NCBI GenBank assembly: GCA_017475555.1
Contig: JAFVFL010000028.1
Location: 22,311-86,310 of the forward strand
DNA from: Ruminococcus sp.
Lineage (GTDB): Bacteria; Bacillota; Clostridia; Oscillospirales; Ruminococcaceae
DNA length: 64,000 bases
Direction of reading: 5' to 3'
Position numbers and translations under genes: made by a program. Positions 8,086 to 16,382 of the stretch are shown here, in pieces. Position 1 is the first letter of the stretch. Every line of letters starts with the position of its first letter. Under the pieces are notes generated by a model. The model made no database searches and was not told where the DNA came from. It saw only the letters and a program-made list of their open reading frames with translations.

Positions 8086-8829
8086 TCAGTTCTGTGCAAT
8101 ATCAGCGACAGAGACCTTGATCTCTATCTCAATGCCCGGATTGTTGTCAAAGCTCAGGATAACGTAGCACTCACCGGCAGAAACGCCCGTAACGTAGCCC
8201 TTGTCATCAACAGTCGCAATGCTCTCGTCACTCGATGTCCATACCTCGTTCTCCTCAGCTGAGCCCTTCGGGTACTGAGTGATTATAGATACGCTCTTTT
8301 CGCCGACATCAATATACAGTGCATTCGTTGTCAGACGCACATTCGCAGCCTCAGGATTTTCCGTCGGCGGCTCGGTCGGCGGCTCTGTAGGCGGGTCAGT
8401 CGGAGCCTCCTCAGGCTCAGTCTGCTCCTGCGTTTCGTCTGTAACAGAGGACGAGCTGCCCGCAGCCGGCTTGTCCTTCTTGCTGCCATTCTTTGAGCAG
8501 CCCTTTGAGCAGCCCACAAGTATAAGTATAAGAAGCACGAATATCACGATCACCGCAGCAAGCTGCCGTCTTCTTGCCTGCTGCCTGCTTGCCGGCCGCA
8601 GACTTTTCCTCTGACCGCCCTGCTGAGAGGTCTGTCTGTGCTGCGGAGCACCGGTATTATCACCGCCGCCCTCCTCGCTGTACTCAAACTCATATGACTG
8701 TCCGGCATTCAGGTAGCGAGAGCTGTCCTGCGGCTCATCGGGATATCCGTCCGGGCTTCCCTGAGCAGCAGTGTCATCAAAGCCGTTCTCCGGACTGTTT
8801 ATGTTGTTTTCATCGTAATTATTGTCCAT
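8086..8829 (-). CDS. Membrane-anchored protein with extracellular Big_2 (Ig-like) domain
   Basis: The 247-aa product has an acidic, Asn/Gly/Gln-rich cytoplasmic part (1-75), a basic stretch (QARRRQ), one transmembrane helix (about 90-106), a short Cys/Lys segment, a Pro/Thr/Glu linker (PTEPPTEPPTE) and a C-terminal bacterial Ig-like group 2 domain (about 163-247, with WTSSDESIATVDDKGYVTGVSAGE). Big_2 domains are usually found in surface adhesins and wall-binding proteins. With no catalytic domain it probably tethers or senses something at the wall; the function is not known. Monocistronic, with its own promoter and terminator. Confidence 0.8.
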   Translation of the reverse strand: MDNNYDENNINSPENGFDDTAAQGSPDGYPDEPQDSSRYLNAGQSYEFEYSEEGGGDNTGAPQHRQTSQQGGQRKSLRPASRQQARRRQLAAVIVIFVLLILILVGCSKGCSKNGSKKDKPAAGSSSSVTDETQEQTEPEEAPTDPPTEPPTEPPTENPEAANVRLTTNALYIDVGEKSVSIITQYPKGSAEENEVWTSSDESIATVDDKGYVTGVSAGECYVILSFDNNPGIEIEIKVSVADIAQN

Positions 8830-8869
8830 CTGTATTCCGCCTCCTGTGCGTCAATTTACCTATAGAACC

Positions 8870-8898
8870 ATTATAACACAGCAGGAAGAAATTGTCAC
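8870..8898 (-). promoter_or_regulatory. Promoter of the Big_2 protein gene
   Basis: Minus strand GTGACA, 17 bases, TATAAT, followed by AGGAGG before the ATG at 8829. Confidence 0.8.
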
Positions 8899-8960
8899 GT
8901 AAATTAATGATTTTCTAACACTATGACAGATATTCGGGGCAGATTTTGTGCATATTAACG

Positions 8961-8986
8961 AAAAAAGGACGGCATTGCTGCCGTCC
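8961..8986 (-). terminator. Terminator of the solute-binding lipoprotein gene
   Basis: Minus strand GGACGGCA/TGCCGTCC stem followed by T6. Confidence 0.88.
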
Positions 8987-8994
8987 CTTTCCTA

Positions 8995-10440
8995 TCACTT
9001 GAGATATCCGTTGAACTTTGCGACCTCGTCGTCGATAACGCCCGTCCACGAATCACGGAGAGTTGCCCATGAATCAACAGCCTCGTTGCCCTCCAGCAGA
9101 GCAGAGGTAAGGTTGTTCATGACGCCTCTTGTCTCGTAGGTGTACTCACCCTCGCCGTACATTCTCTCGCCCATACCATAGCCGAAATCGAACATAGGAG
9201 TGATATTCTCCGGGTCGAGGTAGCTCTGGAGTGCGTCGTACTGCTCCTCTGTGATGAAGCTCTTTGTCACGCCGGCAGCAGTTTTCTCAACGATGAGCCT
9301 CTTCTCCTTTGCAGCCTCCTTGTACTCGTCCTGAGTTGCAGCAAGTCTCTCGCACTTGAGGTATGTAGCAACAGCCTCGCCGTTCTGGGAGTTCTTTATC
9401 AGCATTTTTGCACCGAAGTTGCAGCAGAGATAGTTCTCGTCAGCGTCGGGAGCCTTCGGGAACGGAACTATCATAAGGTCAGCGTCCTCGGCATTCTTTG
9501 CATTCGACGAACCGAGTGCCCAGTCAGCCATTGCAAAGAACAGGGTTGACTCGTCGTCCGGGAAGTTACCTATCCAGTCCGGATAATAGAGGTGCTTGCT
9601 TGCTATCTCCTCCATGAGCAGCTCAGCCTTCTCTATCTCCGGGTCGTCGATATTGTTCTCAAACTTAGTTCCGTCATAATTAATAACAGTGTGTCCGGTA
9701 GACTGAACGATAGCCTGACCGAACCAGCCGTTTATACCATAGCGTGTCTGTCCGTCAGCAGCATTTGAAACGAAGGTATTCATCATATCCATGAATACGT
9801 CCCAATCCCACTCGCCGTCCTCGTAAAGCTCATACGGGTCATCAAGTCCCTCAGCCTCCATGAGCTTGCGGCTGTAGGTGATGAGCAGCGGGTCAGAAAG
9901 GGTATACGGAACGACATAGTGCTTGCCGTTGAACTCGAACATATCAATGATGTCCTCCATATCGTCCCAGAGACCGTCATTGATGCCCATTATATCAAAG
10001 TAATCATCGAGCGGCTCATACTGATCCTTTACAACGCCGTTCGGGACAGCGTCCCACTCATAGGGGAACATATCCACAGGGTCGCCGGAGAGGATCATAG
10101 TAGCGAGCTTGGAGAACTTTTCATCTGAGCTTGTCTGTACGAACTGTATCTTTCCGCCGTAAACGTCCTCGAAGAGGGCGAGGGCAACTGAGCGGTCGTT
10201 GTTATTTGAGGGATTTATGTCGTAGTCAGCAAGCCATGTGATAGTAGTGCCGCTGATGTCAACGTCGGTATCGCCCTTGACCTCCTCAGCATCAATGTCG
10301 AGTGCTACCTCGTCCTCCTCCTTGTAATGGGAGCTGTCCTCAGATGAGGAGCTTCCGGACGAGCTGCTGCATGAAACAGCGGCGGTCATCATGGCGGTGA
10401 GGGCGATGATGCCGGAGAGTATGCGTTTAAGGTTCTTCAT
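8995..10440 (-). CDS. Extracellular solute-binding lipoprotein, family 1 (sugar ABC type)
   Basis: The 481-aa lipoprotein has a signal peptide with lipobox AVSC (Cys24), a Ser-rich linker and a two-lobed family 1 binding-protein fold. Recognisable parts are ALFEDVYGGKIQFVQTSSDEKFSKLATMI-type N-lobe features and the aromatic-rich DWDVFMDMMNTF segment. It should capture an oligosaccharide at the outer membrane face and hand it to a permease. No permease or ATPase gene is adjacent; it has its own promoter and terminator, so the partner transporter must be elsewhere. Start ATG follows AAAGGAG. The ligand cannot be predicted from sequence alone. Confidence 0.88.
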   Translation of the reverse strand: MKNLKRILSGIIALTAMMTAAVSCSSSSGSSSSEDSSHYKEEDEVALDIDAEEVKGDTDVDISGTTITWLADYDINPSNNNDRSVALALFEDVYGGKIQFVQTSSDEKFSKLATMILSGDPVDMFPYEWDAVPNGVVKDQYEPLDDYFDIMGINDGLWDDMEDIIDMFEFNGKHYVVPYTLSDPLLITYSRKLMEAEGLDDPYELYEDGEWDWDVFMDMMNTFVSNAADGQTRYGINGWFGQAIVQSTGHTVINYDGTKFENNIDDPEIEKAELLMEEIASKHLYYPDWIGNFPDDESTLFFAMADWALGSSNAKNAEDADLMIVPFPKAPDADENYLCCNFGAKMLIKNSQNGEAVATYLKCERLAATQDEYKEAAKEKRLIVEKTAAGVTKSFITEEQYDALQSYLDPENITPMFDFGYGMGERMYGEGEYTYETRGVMNNLTSALLEGNEAVDSWATLRDSWTGVIDDEVAKFNGYLK

Positions 10441-10496
10441 GTTATTTAACTCCTTTCAAAGCAGCTGCTGTGAGAGTCAGCAGCATTCTTACCTAC

Positions 10497-10526
10497 ATTA
10501 TACTATATTCCTCCGGCGTATGTCAA
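10497..10526 (-). promoter_or_regulatory. Promoter of the solute-binding lipoprotein gene
   Basis: Minus strand TTGACA, 18 bases, TATAAT, about 55 bases before the ATG. Confidence 0.83.
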
Positions 10527-10572
10527 GAGATTTGTTCGATTTGATATTTACATTAGCAGGAAAAGAGCAGGA

Positions 10573-10605
10573 AAATACCCCGGACATCTGCTGTCCGGGG
10601 TATTT
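10573..10605 (-). terminator. Hairpin closing the first mini-CRISPR transcript
   Basis: A perfect 14-bp stem (AAATACCCCGGACA / TGTCCGGGGTATTT) joined directly to the last, truncated repeat. On the minus strand it is followed by TTTTCC and a further T4. Confidence 0.75.
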
Positions 10606-10817
10606 GTCCCCTGTGGGGAGCATTTCTGCCGTTATCGTTAACAATGACGATGCCTTTGCATTCACATTTCCGTCCCCTGAGGGGTGCTGCACAGCGGCAG
10701 GAAATTTTGCAAGAGTTTGAGAAACCAAAGTTTTTTCCGTCCCCTGTGGGGAGACCGCCAGGAAAGATTTCCATTATCATATTCGCTTTGAATATCCGTT
10801 TCCGTCCCCTGTGGGGA
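10602..10817 (-). CRISPR. Mini-CRISPR array 1: four ~20-nt repeats, three ~46-nt spacers, no cas
   Basis: Four copies of a short repeat lie at 10798-10817, 10733-10752, 10666-10685 and 10602-10619. In transcript sense the consensus is TCCCCACAGGGGACGGAAAC: a CCCC-ACA-GGGG hairpin plus an 8-nt tag. Core-to-core spacing is 65, 67 and 66 bases. Only about 20 bases are conserved, leaving spacers of 45-48 bases with no mutual similarity. The copy next to the terminator has lost two bases (GTTTCCG becomes ATTTG on the plus strand), as expected for the leader-distal end. A consensus promoter sits just upstream. The 10441-10926 gap holds this cassette and flanking signals only. Confidence 0.75.
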
Positions 10818-10839
10818 TATGCCTCTGCTCCATATCTGG

Positions 10840-10868
10840 ATTATATCATACATTTTCTGAAATGTCAA
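10840..10868 (-). promoter_or_regulatory. Promoter of mini-CRISPR array 1
   Basis: Minus strand TTGACA, 17 bases, TATAAT: a perfect consensus, 22 bases before the first repeat. No coding sequence lies between it and the terminator at 10573-10605. Confidence 0.9.
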
Positions 10869-10869
10869 G

Positions 10870-10896
10870 AAAAAAGGCTGACAAAAATGCCAGCCT
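10870..10896 (-). terminator. Terminator of the PH-domain gene
   Basis: Minus strand AGGCTGGCA/TGTCAGCCT stem (one wobble) then T6. The T tract abuts the -35 box of array 1. Confidence 0.85.
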
Positions 10897-10926
10897 CAGA
10901 CGATCCTATATGTATCTTTTATTTTC

Positions 10927-11424
10927 TCACTCAGCTGTGGGAGCAGTCCTGTTTATAAGGTCAGCCTGTGCTGAGAGCTTTGCGTTCTCCATTGCGTCGA
11001 TAGCGTCAAGAACAGTGTGCTTGAACTCCATTGCGTTCTTTACGCCGGAGAACCTGAGCATTGAAGATGTTGTGTTGATCTGGATAGTAGCGTAGCCGAA
11101 TATCTTTCCGCCGAGTGTCTCGCTTACTGAGAAGTTGTCTATCTTGCTGAGACGAGCGTCAAGTGACTTGTTGAGGATAACGCCTGTCTTTCCGACGATG
11201 TTCTTGTTTGTAACGCCAAGCTCATTGCTTGCGATGCCGAGTGCTCTTACAGCAACGATAACAACAGCGATAAGGAAGCCCCAGCCGAAGCCCCAGATCT
11301 TTCCGCCGATTATAAGTATGAGTATCGCAAGGATAGCAGCCGGGATCATCGGTATCCATGTGAACTCAGCCTTGGCAACGACAGTGTCGCCCTCTCTAAG
11401 ATTCTTCTCAACGTAATTTCCCAT
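10927..11424 (-). CDS. Membrane protein with bacterial PH domain
   Basis: This 165-aa protein has two N-terminal transmembrane helices (about 24-58: PMIPAAILAILILIIGG and GFGWGFLIAVVIV) followed by a bacterial PH domain (about 60-150: LGVTNKNIVGKTGVIL, DNFSVSETLGGKIFGYATIQI). Bacterial PH-domain membrane proteins of this type are usually of unknown biochemical role and are linked to envelope maintenance. GGAGG precedes the start, and both a promoter and a terminator flank it, so it is transcribed alone. Confidence 0.83.
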   Translation of the reverse strand: MGNYVEKNLREGDTVVAKAEFTWIPMIPAAILAILILIIGGKIWGFGWGFLIAVVIVAVRALGIASNELGVTNKNIVGKTGVILNKSLDARLSKIDNFSVSETLGGKIFGYATIQINTTSSMLRFSGVKNAMEFKHTVLDAIDAMENAKLSAQADLINRTAPTAE

Positions 11425-11469
11425 AATAAACCTCCGAAAAAAATTTTGTCAGTCTTACCGACCGATATC

Positions 11470-11499
11470 ATTATATCGCCAAATCATGCGGTTTGTCAA
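11470..11499 (-). promoter_or_regulatory. Promoter of the PH-domain gene
   Basis: Minus strand TTGACA, 18 bases, TATAAT. Confidence 0.83.
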
Positions 11500-11626
11500 G
11501 AGCAGAAATAAAATTTTGCGTGCTGATTATTTCAAATTGATACAGTAAATTTTCAGTAAAATTGACAACTCCGGGGCACTCCGGCTGCGGTCTGTACAAA
11601 AGCTGCACAATGTCTTGAATTATATG

Positions 11627-11655
11627 TTGCAATTTGTCGGCATATGTGATATAAT
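11627..11655 (+). promoter_or_regulatory. Promoter of the uridine-kinase-like gene
   Basis: TTGCAA, 17 bases, TATAAT, 30 bases before the ATG. Confidence 0.8.
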
Positions 11656-11685
11656 AGAGTATATCATCAGTAAGGGAGGCTTATC

Positions 11686-12597
11686 ATGAATATCGAGCTA
11701 AACAGGATAAATGAAGAGATAAAGTACAACGCTGCGGAGTATATAAATGCGGTGAACACTGAGTACGCCGCAAAGGTGAGGTCTGCGGCTGAGAACATCA
11801 TCGCACACAGGAACGAAAGACCGGTTATCCTGCTTGCCGGGCCGTCCGGCTCCGGAAAGACAACCACTGCGTTCATGCTCGAAAAGCTGCTCGACGAAAG
11901 GGGCTTTGAGACGCATACTCTTTCGCTTGACAACTATTTCCGCTCGCTCACCGAGGAGGAAAGGGAGCTTGCCGCAGCCGGTAAAATGGATCTTGAATCG
12001 CCTGAGCGTATCGACAAGGAGCTTCTCAACCGGCAGATAGAGGCGATAGAACGCTGTGAGCCGGTGGATATACCGAAGTATGATTTCGCAAATTCCGCCC
12101 GCAAGGGAACGGCAATGACCCTTGAACGCAGCCCCGGAGAGCTTGTTATATTCGAGGGTATCCACGCTCTTAATCCGGAGCTTATCACAGTCCCGGACGA
12201 CCAGCTGTGCCGGATATACGTGAGCGTCCGCACAAGGATAGTATGCGGCGATACAGTCCTCCACCCGTCGAAGGTAAGGCTGCTCAGAAGAATGATAAGG
12301 GACAGCAGATTCCGGAAAAGACCGATAGCCGAAACTCTGAATATGTTCCACAGCGTAGAGCAGGGGGAGAACAAGTACATCATGCCGTACAAGTACCGCA
12401 GCGATTTTGACATAGATACCTTCATAGCCTATGAGATAGCAGCCTACAAGGACACACTTCTGCCGGAGATAAAGCAGATACCGGAGCTTGAGGATCTGAG
12501 GGAGGTGCTTGAGGGCTCTGCTTCTCTTGACAACACCCTCATCACGCCGGATTCGCTCATATGTGAATTTATCGGCAGCGGTGAATTTGAATACTGA
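11686..12597 (+). CDS. Uridine kinase / phosphoribulokinase family nucleoside kinase
   Basis: A 303-aa P-loop kinase: the Walker A motif GPSGSGKT lies near residue 49, followed by LSLDNYF with the catalytic Asp typical of uridine kinases, PKYDFANSARKG, and VIFEGIHALNPEL as the Walker-B-like region. A helical N-terminal extension of about 40 residues precedes the kinase domain; the TGS-type N-terminal domain found in longer clostridial homologues is absent. It probably phosphorylates uridine/cytidine or a related small molecule; the true substrate is uncertain. GGGAGG precedes ATG 11686. Confidence 0.85.
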   Translation: MNIELNRINEEIKYNAAEYINAVNTEYAAKVRSAAENIIAHRNERPVILLAGPSGSGKTTTAFMLEKLLDERGFETHTLSLDNYFRSLTEEERELAAAGKMDLESPERIDKELLNRQIEAIERCEPVDIPKYDFANSARKGTAMTLERSPGELVIFEGIHALNPELITVPDDQLCRIYVSVRTRIVCGDTVLHPSKVRLLRRMIRDSRFRKRPIAETLNMFHSVEQGENKYIMPYKYRSDFDIDTFIAYEIAAYKDTLLPEIKQIPELEDLREVLEGSASLDNTLITPDSLICEFIGSGEFEY

Positions 12598-12618
12598 TAC
12601 CACATAAATACCACAACC

Positions 12619-12641
12619 TACGCCCTGCCATGCAGGGCGTA
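12619..12641. terminator. Inverted repeat after the kinase gene, possible terminator
   Basis: TACGCCCTGC/GCAGGGCGTA perfect 10-bp stem with a 3-base loop. It is followed by A6 rather than T, so intrinsic termination on the plus strand is doubtful. Confidence 0.4.
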
Positions 12642-12660
12642 AAAAATTATCATTTTCCTA

Positions 12661-12689
12661 TTGTAAAAGCAAAAATAATATGCTATAAT
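12661..12689 (+). promoter_or_regulatory. Promoter of the asp23-fakA unit
   Basis: TTGTAA, 17 bases, TATAAT. Confidence 0.82.
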
Positions 12690-12753
12690 ATATCTTGTAT
12701 AGCTGTGCGGTACAGCTCAGCCATGCACAAATAACAAGGGGAGTGTGAGCACT

Positions 12754-13110
12754 ATGGTCACATCAGAAAACCATATCGGAAAAATTTCCGTGTCCGAGAA
12801 CTATATCACTGAGATCGTCCGCCATGCGGTCTGCGACTGCTTCGGTGTTGCCGACGTTTGCAGTGTCAATACATTCCGCTCCGCAGTTTCCTCCCTTACA
12901 AGGGGTAAGCTCTTCCGGCGAAGAGGCGTGAAGATACGCACTGACCGGGACGGAGGTCTTTTTATAGATCTGCATATCAAGGTGTCCTACGGCACTAATA
13001 TCGCTGCCGCAGTAAGCAGCATAACCCACAAGGTCAGCTTCGTTGTTGAGGAGGCTGTCGGGGTCAGTGTCAGCAGGGTCAACGTTTTCGTTGACGATAT
13101 GAATTACTAA
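12754..13110 (+). CDS. Asp23/Gls24 family envelope protein (YloU type)
   Basis: ATG 12754 is preferred over the in-frame GTG at 12745 because AAGGGGAG ends 10 bases upstream of it. The 118-aa product carries the DUF322 fold: GKISVSENYITEIVRHAV, an internal basic region, and VKVSYGTNIAAAVSSITHKVSFVVEEAVGVSVSRVNVFVDD-like elements. In Firmicutes this family pairs with the DAK-domain FakA/YloV gene exactly as here, 15 bases downstream, and is associated with the cell envelope and stress tolerance. The biochemical role is unsettled. Confidence 0.88.
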   Translation: MVTSENHIGKISVSENYITEIVRHAVCDCFGVADVCSVNTFRSAVSSLTRGKLFRRRGVKIRTDRDGGLFIDLHIKVSYGTNIAAAVSSITHKVSFVVEEAVGVSVSRVNVFVDDMNY

Positions 13111-13125
13111 ACAGGAGGTCATACA

Positions 13126-14775
13126 GTGATAAATGGTTCTTTATTCAGAGACGCAGTTATCTCTGCCGCCATTACTATAAACAACCGCAGGCGTGAGGTC
13201 GATGAGCTCAACGTCTATCCCGTACCGGACGGAGATACAGGCACAAATATGTCCATGACCGCAGGAAATGCCGTGGCTGAGCTGAAGCTCATGCCGGACA
13301 ATGTCCCGATAGGCGAGGCTGCTTCTGCGGCTGCTTCTGCGTTCCTGAGAGGTGCGAGGGGCAACTCCGGTGTCATACTTTCCCTCATTTTCAGGGGGAT
13401 CTCAAAGGGGCTTGCCGGGCTTAACGAGGCTGGCCCGGAGCAGTTTGCAAATGCACTCGCTCTCGGCGTGGATGCGGCATACAAGGCTGTGATGAAGCCC
13501 TCCGAGGGCACTATCCTCACGGTTTCACGCTGCACTGCTGAAAAGGCAAAGGAAATTGCACTTTCCACCAACGACGACGGAGTTTTCTGGACTGAGATAT
13601 GTGCGGAGGCTGCGGCTGTACTTGAAAAGACCACGGATATGCTCCCGCAGCTGAAAAAAGCCGGAGTTGTCGATGCAGGCGGAATGGGCTTTACTATAAT
13701 CATCACGGCGATGAAGGACGTATTCTGCGGAGGAGATATCGCAGAGCCGGCTGAGAAGCAGTCCGCAGAGCCGGTGGATACCTTCAAATCGGCTGTAAGT
13801 CAGTACGATACGGAGATAACCTATACCTACTGCACTGAGTTCATGCTGCGTAAGAAGGAGAACTGTCCTGACCCGTTCAAGCTCAGGGCGTACCTCGAAA
13901 CTATCGGCGACTGTGTTGTGCTTGTGGACGATGAGAAGATAATCAAGGTACACGTACATACCGACAATCCCGGAAAGGCACTGCAAAAGGGGCTTGAATT
14001 CGGCTGGTTCATCAACGACCCGCGCCCGAAGATAGAGAATATGCGTATACAGCATGAGAATAAGGTCAAGGAGGCAGAGCAGCTTGAGGCTGGTCTTGCG
14101 GAGGCGGAGCCTGAGAAGGAGTTCGGATTTGTGGCAGTTGCCGCAGGTCACGGGCTTGAGGCAATGTTCACTGACCTTGGTGCTGACGTTGTCGTAAAGG
14201 GCGGACAGACCATGAACCCCTCGACGGACGATATCCTCCGGGCTATAGTTTCAGTTCCGGCGGAGACTGTATTCGTTCTGCCGAACAACAAGAACATAAT
14301 CATGGCGGCTGAGCAGGCTGTGAAGCTTACGGCGAAGAAGGTCTGCGTGCTCCAGACAAGGACGATACCGCAGGGTATCTCGGCAATGATGGCGTTTGAC
14401 GATACTCTGAGCCTTGCCGATAACCGCATAGCTATGACAAAGGCGTTCGAGAGAGTCTCCACAGGACTTATCACCTTTGCAGCCCGTGATTCAGAGTTTG
14501 AGGGGCACTCCATAAAGGAGGGCGAGATACTTGCACTCGACAACGGAAAGCTGTCGTTTACCGAAAAGGATATACGCAAGGCAGCACTGAAGCTCGTCAG
14601 AAAGCTCGTAAGGAGCGACACAAGCTACGTAACGCTGATATACGGTGCGGACGTAACCGAGGAGAACGCTGCACAGCTCAAGGAGCTCATAGAGTCGAAG
14701 ATAAGCGATAAGATAGACGTTATGATGGTAGGCGGCGGTCAGCCGGTGTATTACTATATTATTTCAGTGGAGTGA
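13126..14775 (+). CDS. fakA: Fatty acid kinase catalytic subunit FakA / DAK2-domain protein YloV
   Basis: The 549-aa protein has an N-terminal DAK2 (DhaL-like) ATP-binding domain with the metal-binding signature VYPVPDGDTGTNM (about 28-40) and GARGNSGVILS, a middle domain, and a C-terminal EDD-related YloV domain ending in the GGGQPVYYYIISVE tail. FakA phosphorylates fatty acids presented by FakB binding proteins, feeding exogenous fatty acids into phospholipid synthesis; no fakB is in the window. GTG 13126 is supported by AGGAGG at 13113-13118. It forms an operon with the Asp23 gene. Confidence 0.93.
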   Translation: MINGSLFRDAVISAAITINNRRREVDELNVYPVPDGDTGTNMSMTAGNAVAELKLMPDNVPIGEAASAAASAFLRGARGNSGVILSLIFRGISKGLAGLNEAGPEQFANALALGVDAAYKAVMKPSEGTILTVSRCTAEKAKEIALSTNDDGVFWTEICAEAAAVLEKTTDMLPQLKKAGVVDAGGMGFTIIITAMKDVFCGGDIAEPAEKQSAEPVDTFKSAVSQYDTEITYTYCTEFMLRKKENCPDPFKLRAYLETIGDCVVLVDDEKIIKVHVHTDNPGKALQKGLEFGWFINDPRPKIENMRIQHENKVKEAEQLEAGLAEAEPEKEFGFVAVAAGHGLEAMFTDLGADVVVKGGQTMNPSTDDILRAIVSVPAETVFVLPNNKNIIMAAEQAVKLTAKKVCVLQTRTIPQGISAMMAFDDTLSLADNRIAMTKAFERVSTGLITFAARDSEFEGHSIKEGEILALDNGKLSFTEKDIRKAALKLVRKLVRSDTSYVTLIYGADVTEENAAQLKELIESKISDKIDVMMVGGGQPVYYYIISVE

Positions 14776-14781
14776 AGCAGA

Positions 14782-15342
14782 TTGGACAGTGTAAGAGATT
14801 ATCAGCAGTATGTTGGAGCATATTCAGAGGATTTCCTGAAAATAAAGCTCGACAGGTCGTATTATTCCCGGATAAGGGAGCACGCGATCGAAAGAGCTGA
14901 AAGGAAGGCTCAGGAGGAGCTTCACAGAAGGGACGGGAATCAGGAATTCAAGCGGATAATGACCGGCTGTCTCGGCGAGGCTGCACTTGAACAGCTTTTC
15001 GGCATGGATATAATAAACTGGGAGATAGGCGATTCAAAAAACTTCAATTCACCGGACATACCCGGCTACAGGGTCGGGATAAAGGCAGTCGAGCAGGGAA
15101 AATATCCGCTGATATTCAAGGAGAATTATTACCCGCAGATAATGTGCATAGTCAGCAACAAGTCGTGGGATACAGTGTTTGTGTGCGGACTTGCGACAGT
15201 TGATGTGCTGAATACATATCAGGACGACCGGCTCGTGCTTGACCCGAATGTGCTCAGACGGGGGACAAAGACCGGATTTTACGGCTATGGTCAGCTCGTT
15301 CCGGTGGAAACTATAGATGATATAGAAATTTATAAAAAATGA
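14782..15342 (+). CDS. Unknown protein, possible PD-(D/E)XK nuclease fold
   Basis: The 186-aa product begins at TTG 14782 behind GGAG in the last codons of fakA, 6 bases after the fakA stop. I do not recognise the family. After a highly charged helical N-terminus it has CLGEAALEQLFG, then SPDIPGYRVGIKAVEQGKYPLI: a Glu, an Asp and a G-I-K-A strand in the order and spacing of a PD-(D/E)XK active site, followed by aromatic-rich strands (KENYYPQIMCIV, WDTVFVCGLA). This is a motif-level guess only. It could instead be an inactive structural relative. Confidence 0.6.
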   Translation: MDSVRDYQQYVGAYSEDFLKIKLDRSYYSRIREHAIERAERKAQEELHRRDGNQEFKRIMTGCLGEAALEQLFGMDIINWEIGDSKNFNSPDIPGYRVGIKAVEQGKYPLIFKENYYPQIMCIVSNKSWDTVFVCGLATVDVLNTYQDDRLVLDPNVLRRGTKTGFYGYGQLVPVETIDDIEIYKK

Positions 15343-15346
15343 CCGG

Positions 15347-15375
15347 TTGACATTTTTTCGCATTGATGATATAAT
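15347..15375 (+). promoter_or_regulatory. Promoter of the lipid kinase gene
   Basis: TTGACA, 17 bases, TATAAT: perfect consensus, 35 bases before the GTG start. Confidence 0.9.
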
Positions 15376-15410
15376 TGACATAACAGATCTACAGCCGGGG
15401 GAATCATAAA

Positions 15411-16334
15411 GTGAGAAAAATGTTTTTTATCGTGAATCTCGTCGCCGGCCGTGCCGTGATAAGCGAAAAGCTCGGCGAGATAATAGATTCATTCAATAAG
15501 TCGGACATAGAGGTCACTGTACATATAACCCAGAGCAGCGAGGACGCCTCAGCTTCGGCGGCGTATGCCTGTGAGAGCGGCTTTGATATGCTCGTATGTG
15601 CAGGCGGTGACGGAACGCTCAGCCAGTGCCTTCAGGGTATGCTCCACAGCAGCCGCAGGATACCTGTCGGATATATCCCGGCAGGCTCTACGAATGATTT
15701 CGCCCGCAGCCTCGGTATCCCGCAGACTACGGCAGGTGCGGTGAAATGGATAACCGACGGTGTCCCCACGGCGTGCGACATAGGACGCTTCAACGGCGAC
15801 TATTTCACGTATATCGCAGCATTCGGTGCATTCACCAACGTGACCTATGAAACGTCGCAGCAGGTAAAGAATATCTTCGGTCACTCTGCGTACATAATCA
15901 GCGGTCTTATGCAGCTCACAAGCATTCGTGCAAAGCATATGCGTATCGAGTGGGACGGCGGCTCGGTCGAGGACGAGTTCATATTCGGAATGGTGACAAA
16001 TTCCGCTTCGGTCGCAGGACTTCTCTCGATGAATGATTTTCTCTTTGATGACGGAGTATTCGAGGTCACGCTGATAAAAAAGCCTACGAATATACTCCAT
16101 TTGCAGCAGATAGTCTCCTCGCTGCTGAATATAAGTGAGGAGATAAACAAGGAATACGTCCGCTTCTTCCGGACTGACAGGATAGTTTTCACATCACTTG
16201 GCGGCGATGCGGTAACGTGGACAAGGGACGGAGAGTACGGCGGCGATTCACAGATAAACGTAGTGGAATGCTGTCCCCGTGCGGCGGAATTTCTGACCGG
16301 TGAGGGACGCTCGGAGCTTTTTTCGGAGAAATAA
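15411..16334 (+). CDS. Diacylglycerol kinase-like lipid kinase (DagK/YegS family)
   Basis: A 307-aa lipid kinase. Catalytic motif CAGGDGTLSQCL lies near residue 64, and the second nucleotide-site motif GYIPAGSTNDFARSLGIP near residue 87. A beta-rich C-terminal domain follows (HMRIEWDGG, VTNSASVAGLL). Family members phosphorylate diacylglycerol or a related lipid with ATP, recycling the headgroup by-product of lipoteichoic acid synthesis. GTG 15411 is chosen for the GGGGGAA upstream; ATG at 15420 is the alternative. Converges on the AraC gene through a shared hairpin. Confidence 0.9.
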   Translation: MRKMFFIVNLVAGRAVISEKLGEIIDSFNKSDIEVTVHITQSSEDASASAAYACESGFDMLVCAGGDGTLSQCLQGMLHSSRRIPVGYIPAGSTNDFARSLGIPQTTAGAVKWITDGVPTACDIGRFNGDYFTYIAAFGAFTNVTYETSQQVKNIFGHSAYIISGLMQLTSIRAKHMRIEWDGGSVEDEFIFGMVTNSASVAGLLSMNDFLFDDGVFEVTLIKKPTNILHLQQIVSSLLNISEEINKEYVRFFRTDRIVFTSLGGDAVTWTRDGEYGGDSQINVVECCPRAAEFLTGEGRSELFSEK

Positions 16335-16338
16335 CAGC

Positions 16339-16367
16339 AAAGTCCGTATCATGGTGATACGGACTTT
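16339..16367. terminator. Bidirectional terminator between lipid kinase and AraC genes
   Basis: AAAGTCCGTATCA/TGATACGGACTTT with a 3-base loop and T5 on the plus side. Confidence 0.87.
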
Positions 16368-16382
16368 TTCATTATGATAAGA

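Noticed and set aside
10391..10958. Several frames crossing mini-array 1
   Set aside because: They run through repeats and unrelated spacers; the repeats explain the repeated residue patterns.
11698..12603. 301-codon minus-strand frame covering the kinase gene
   Set aside because: Open only because of codon bias in the P-loop kinase on the other strand.
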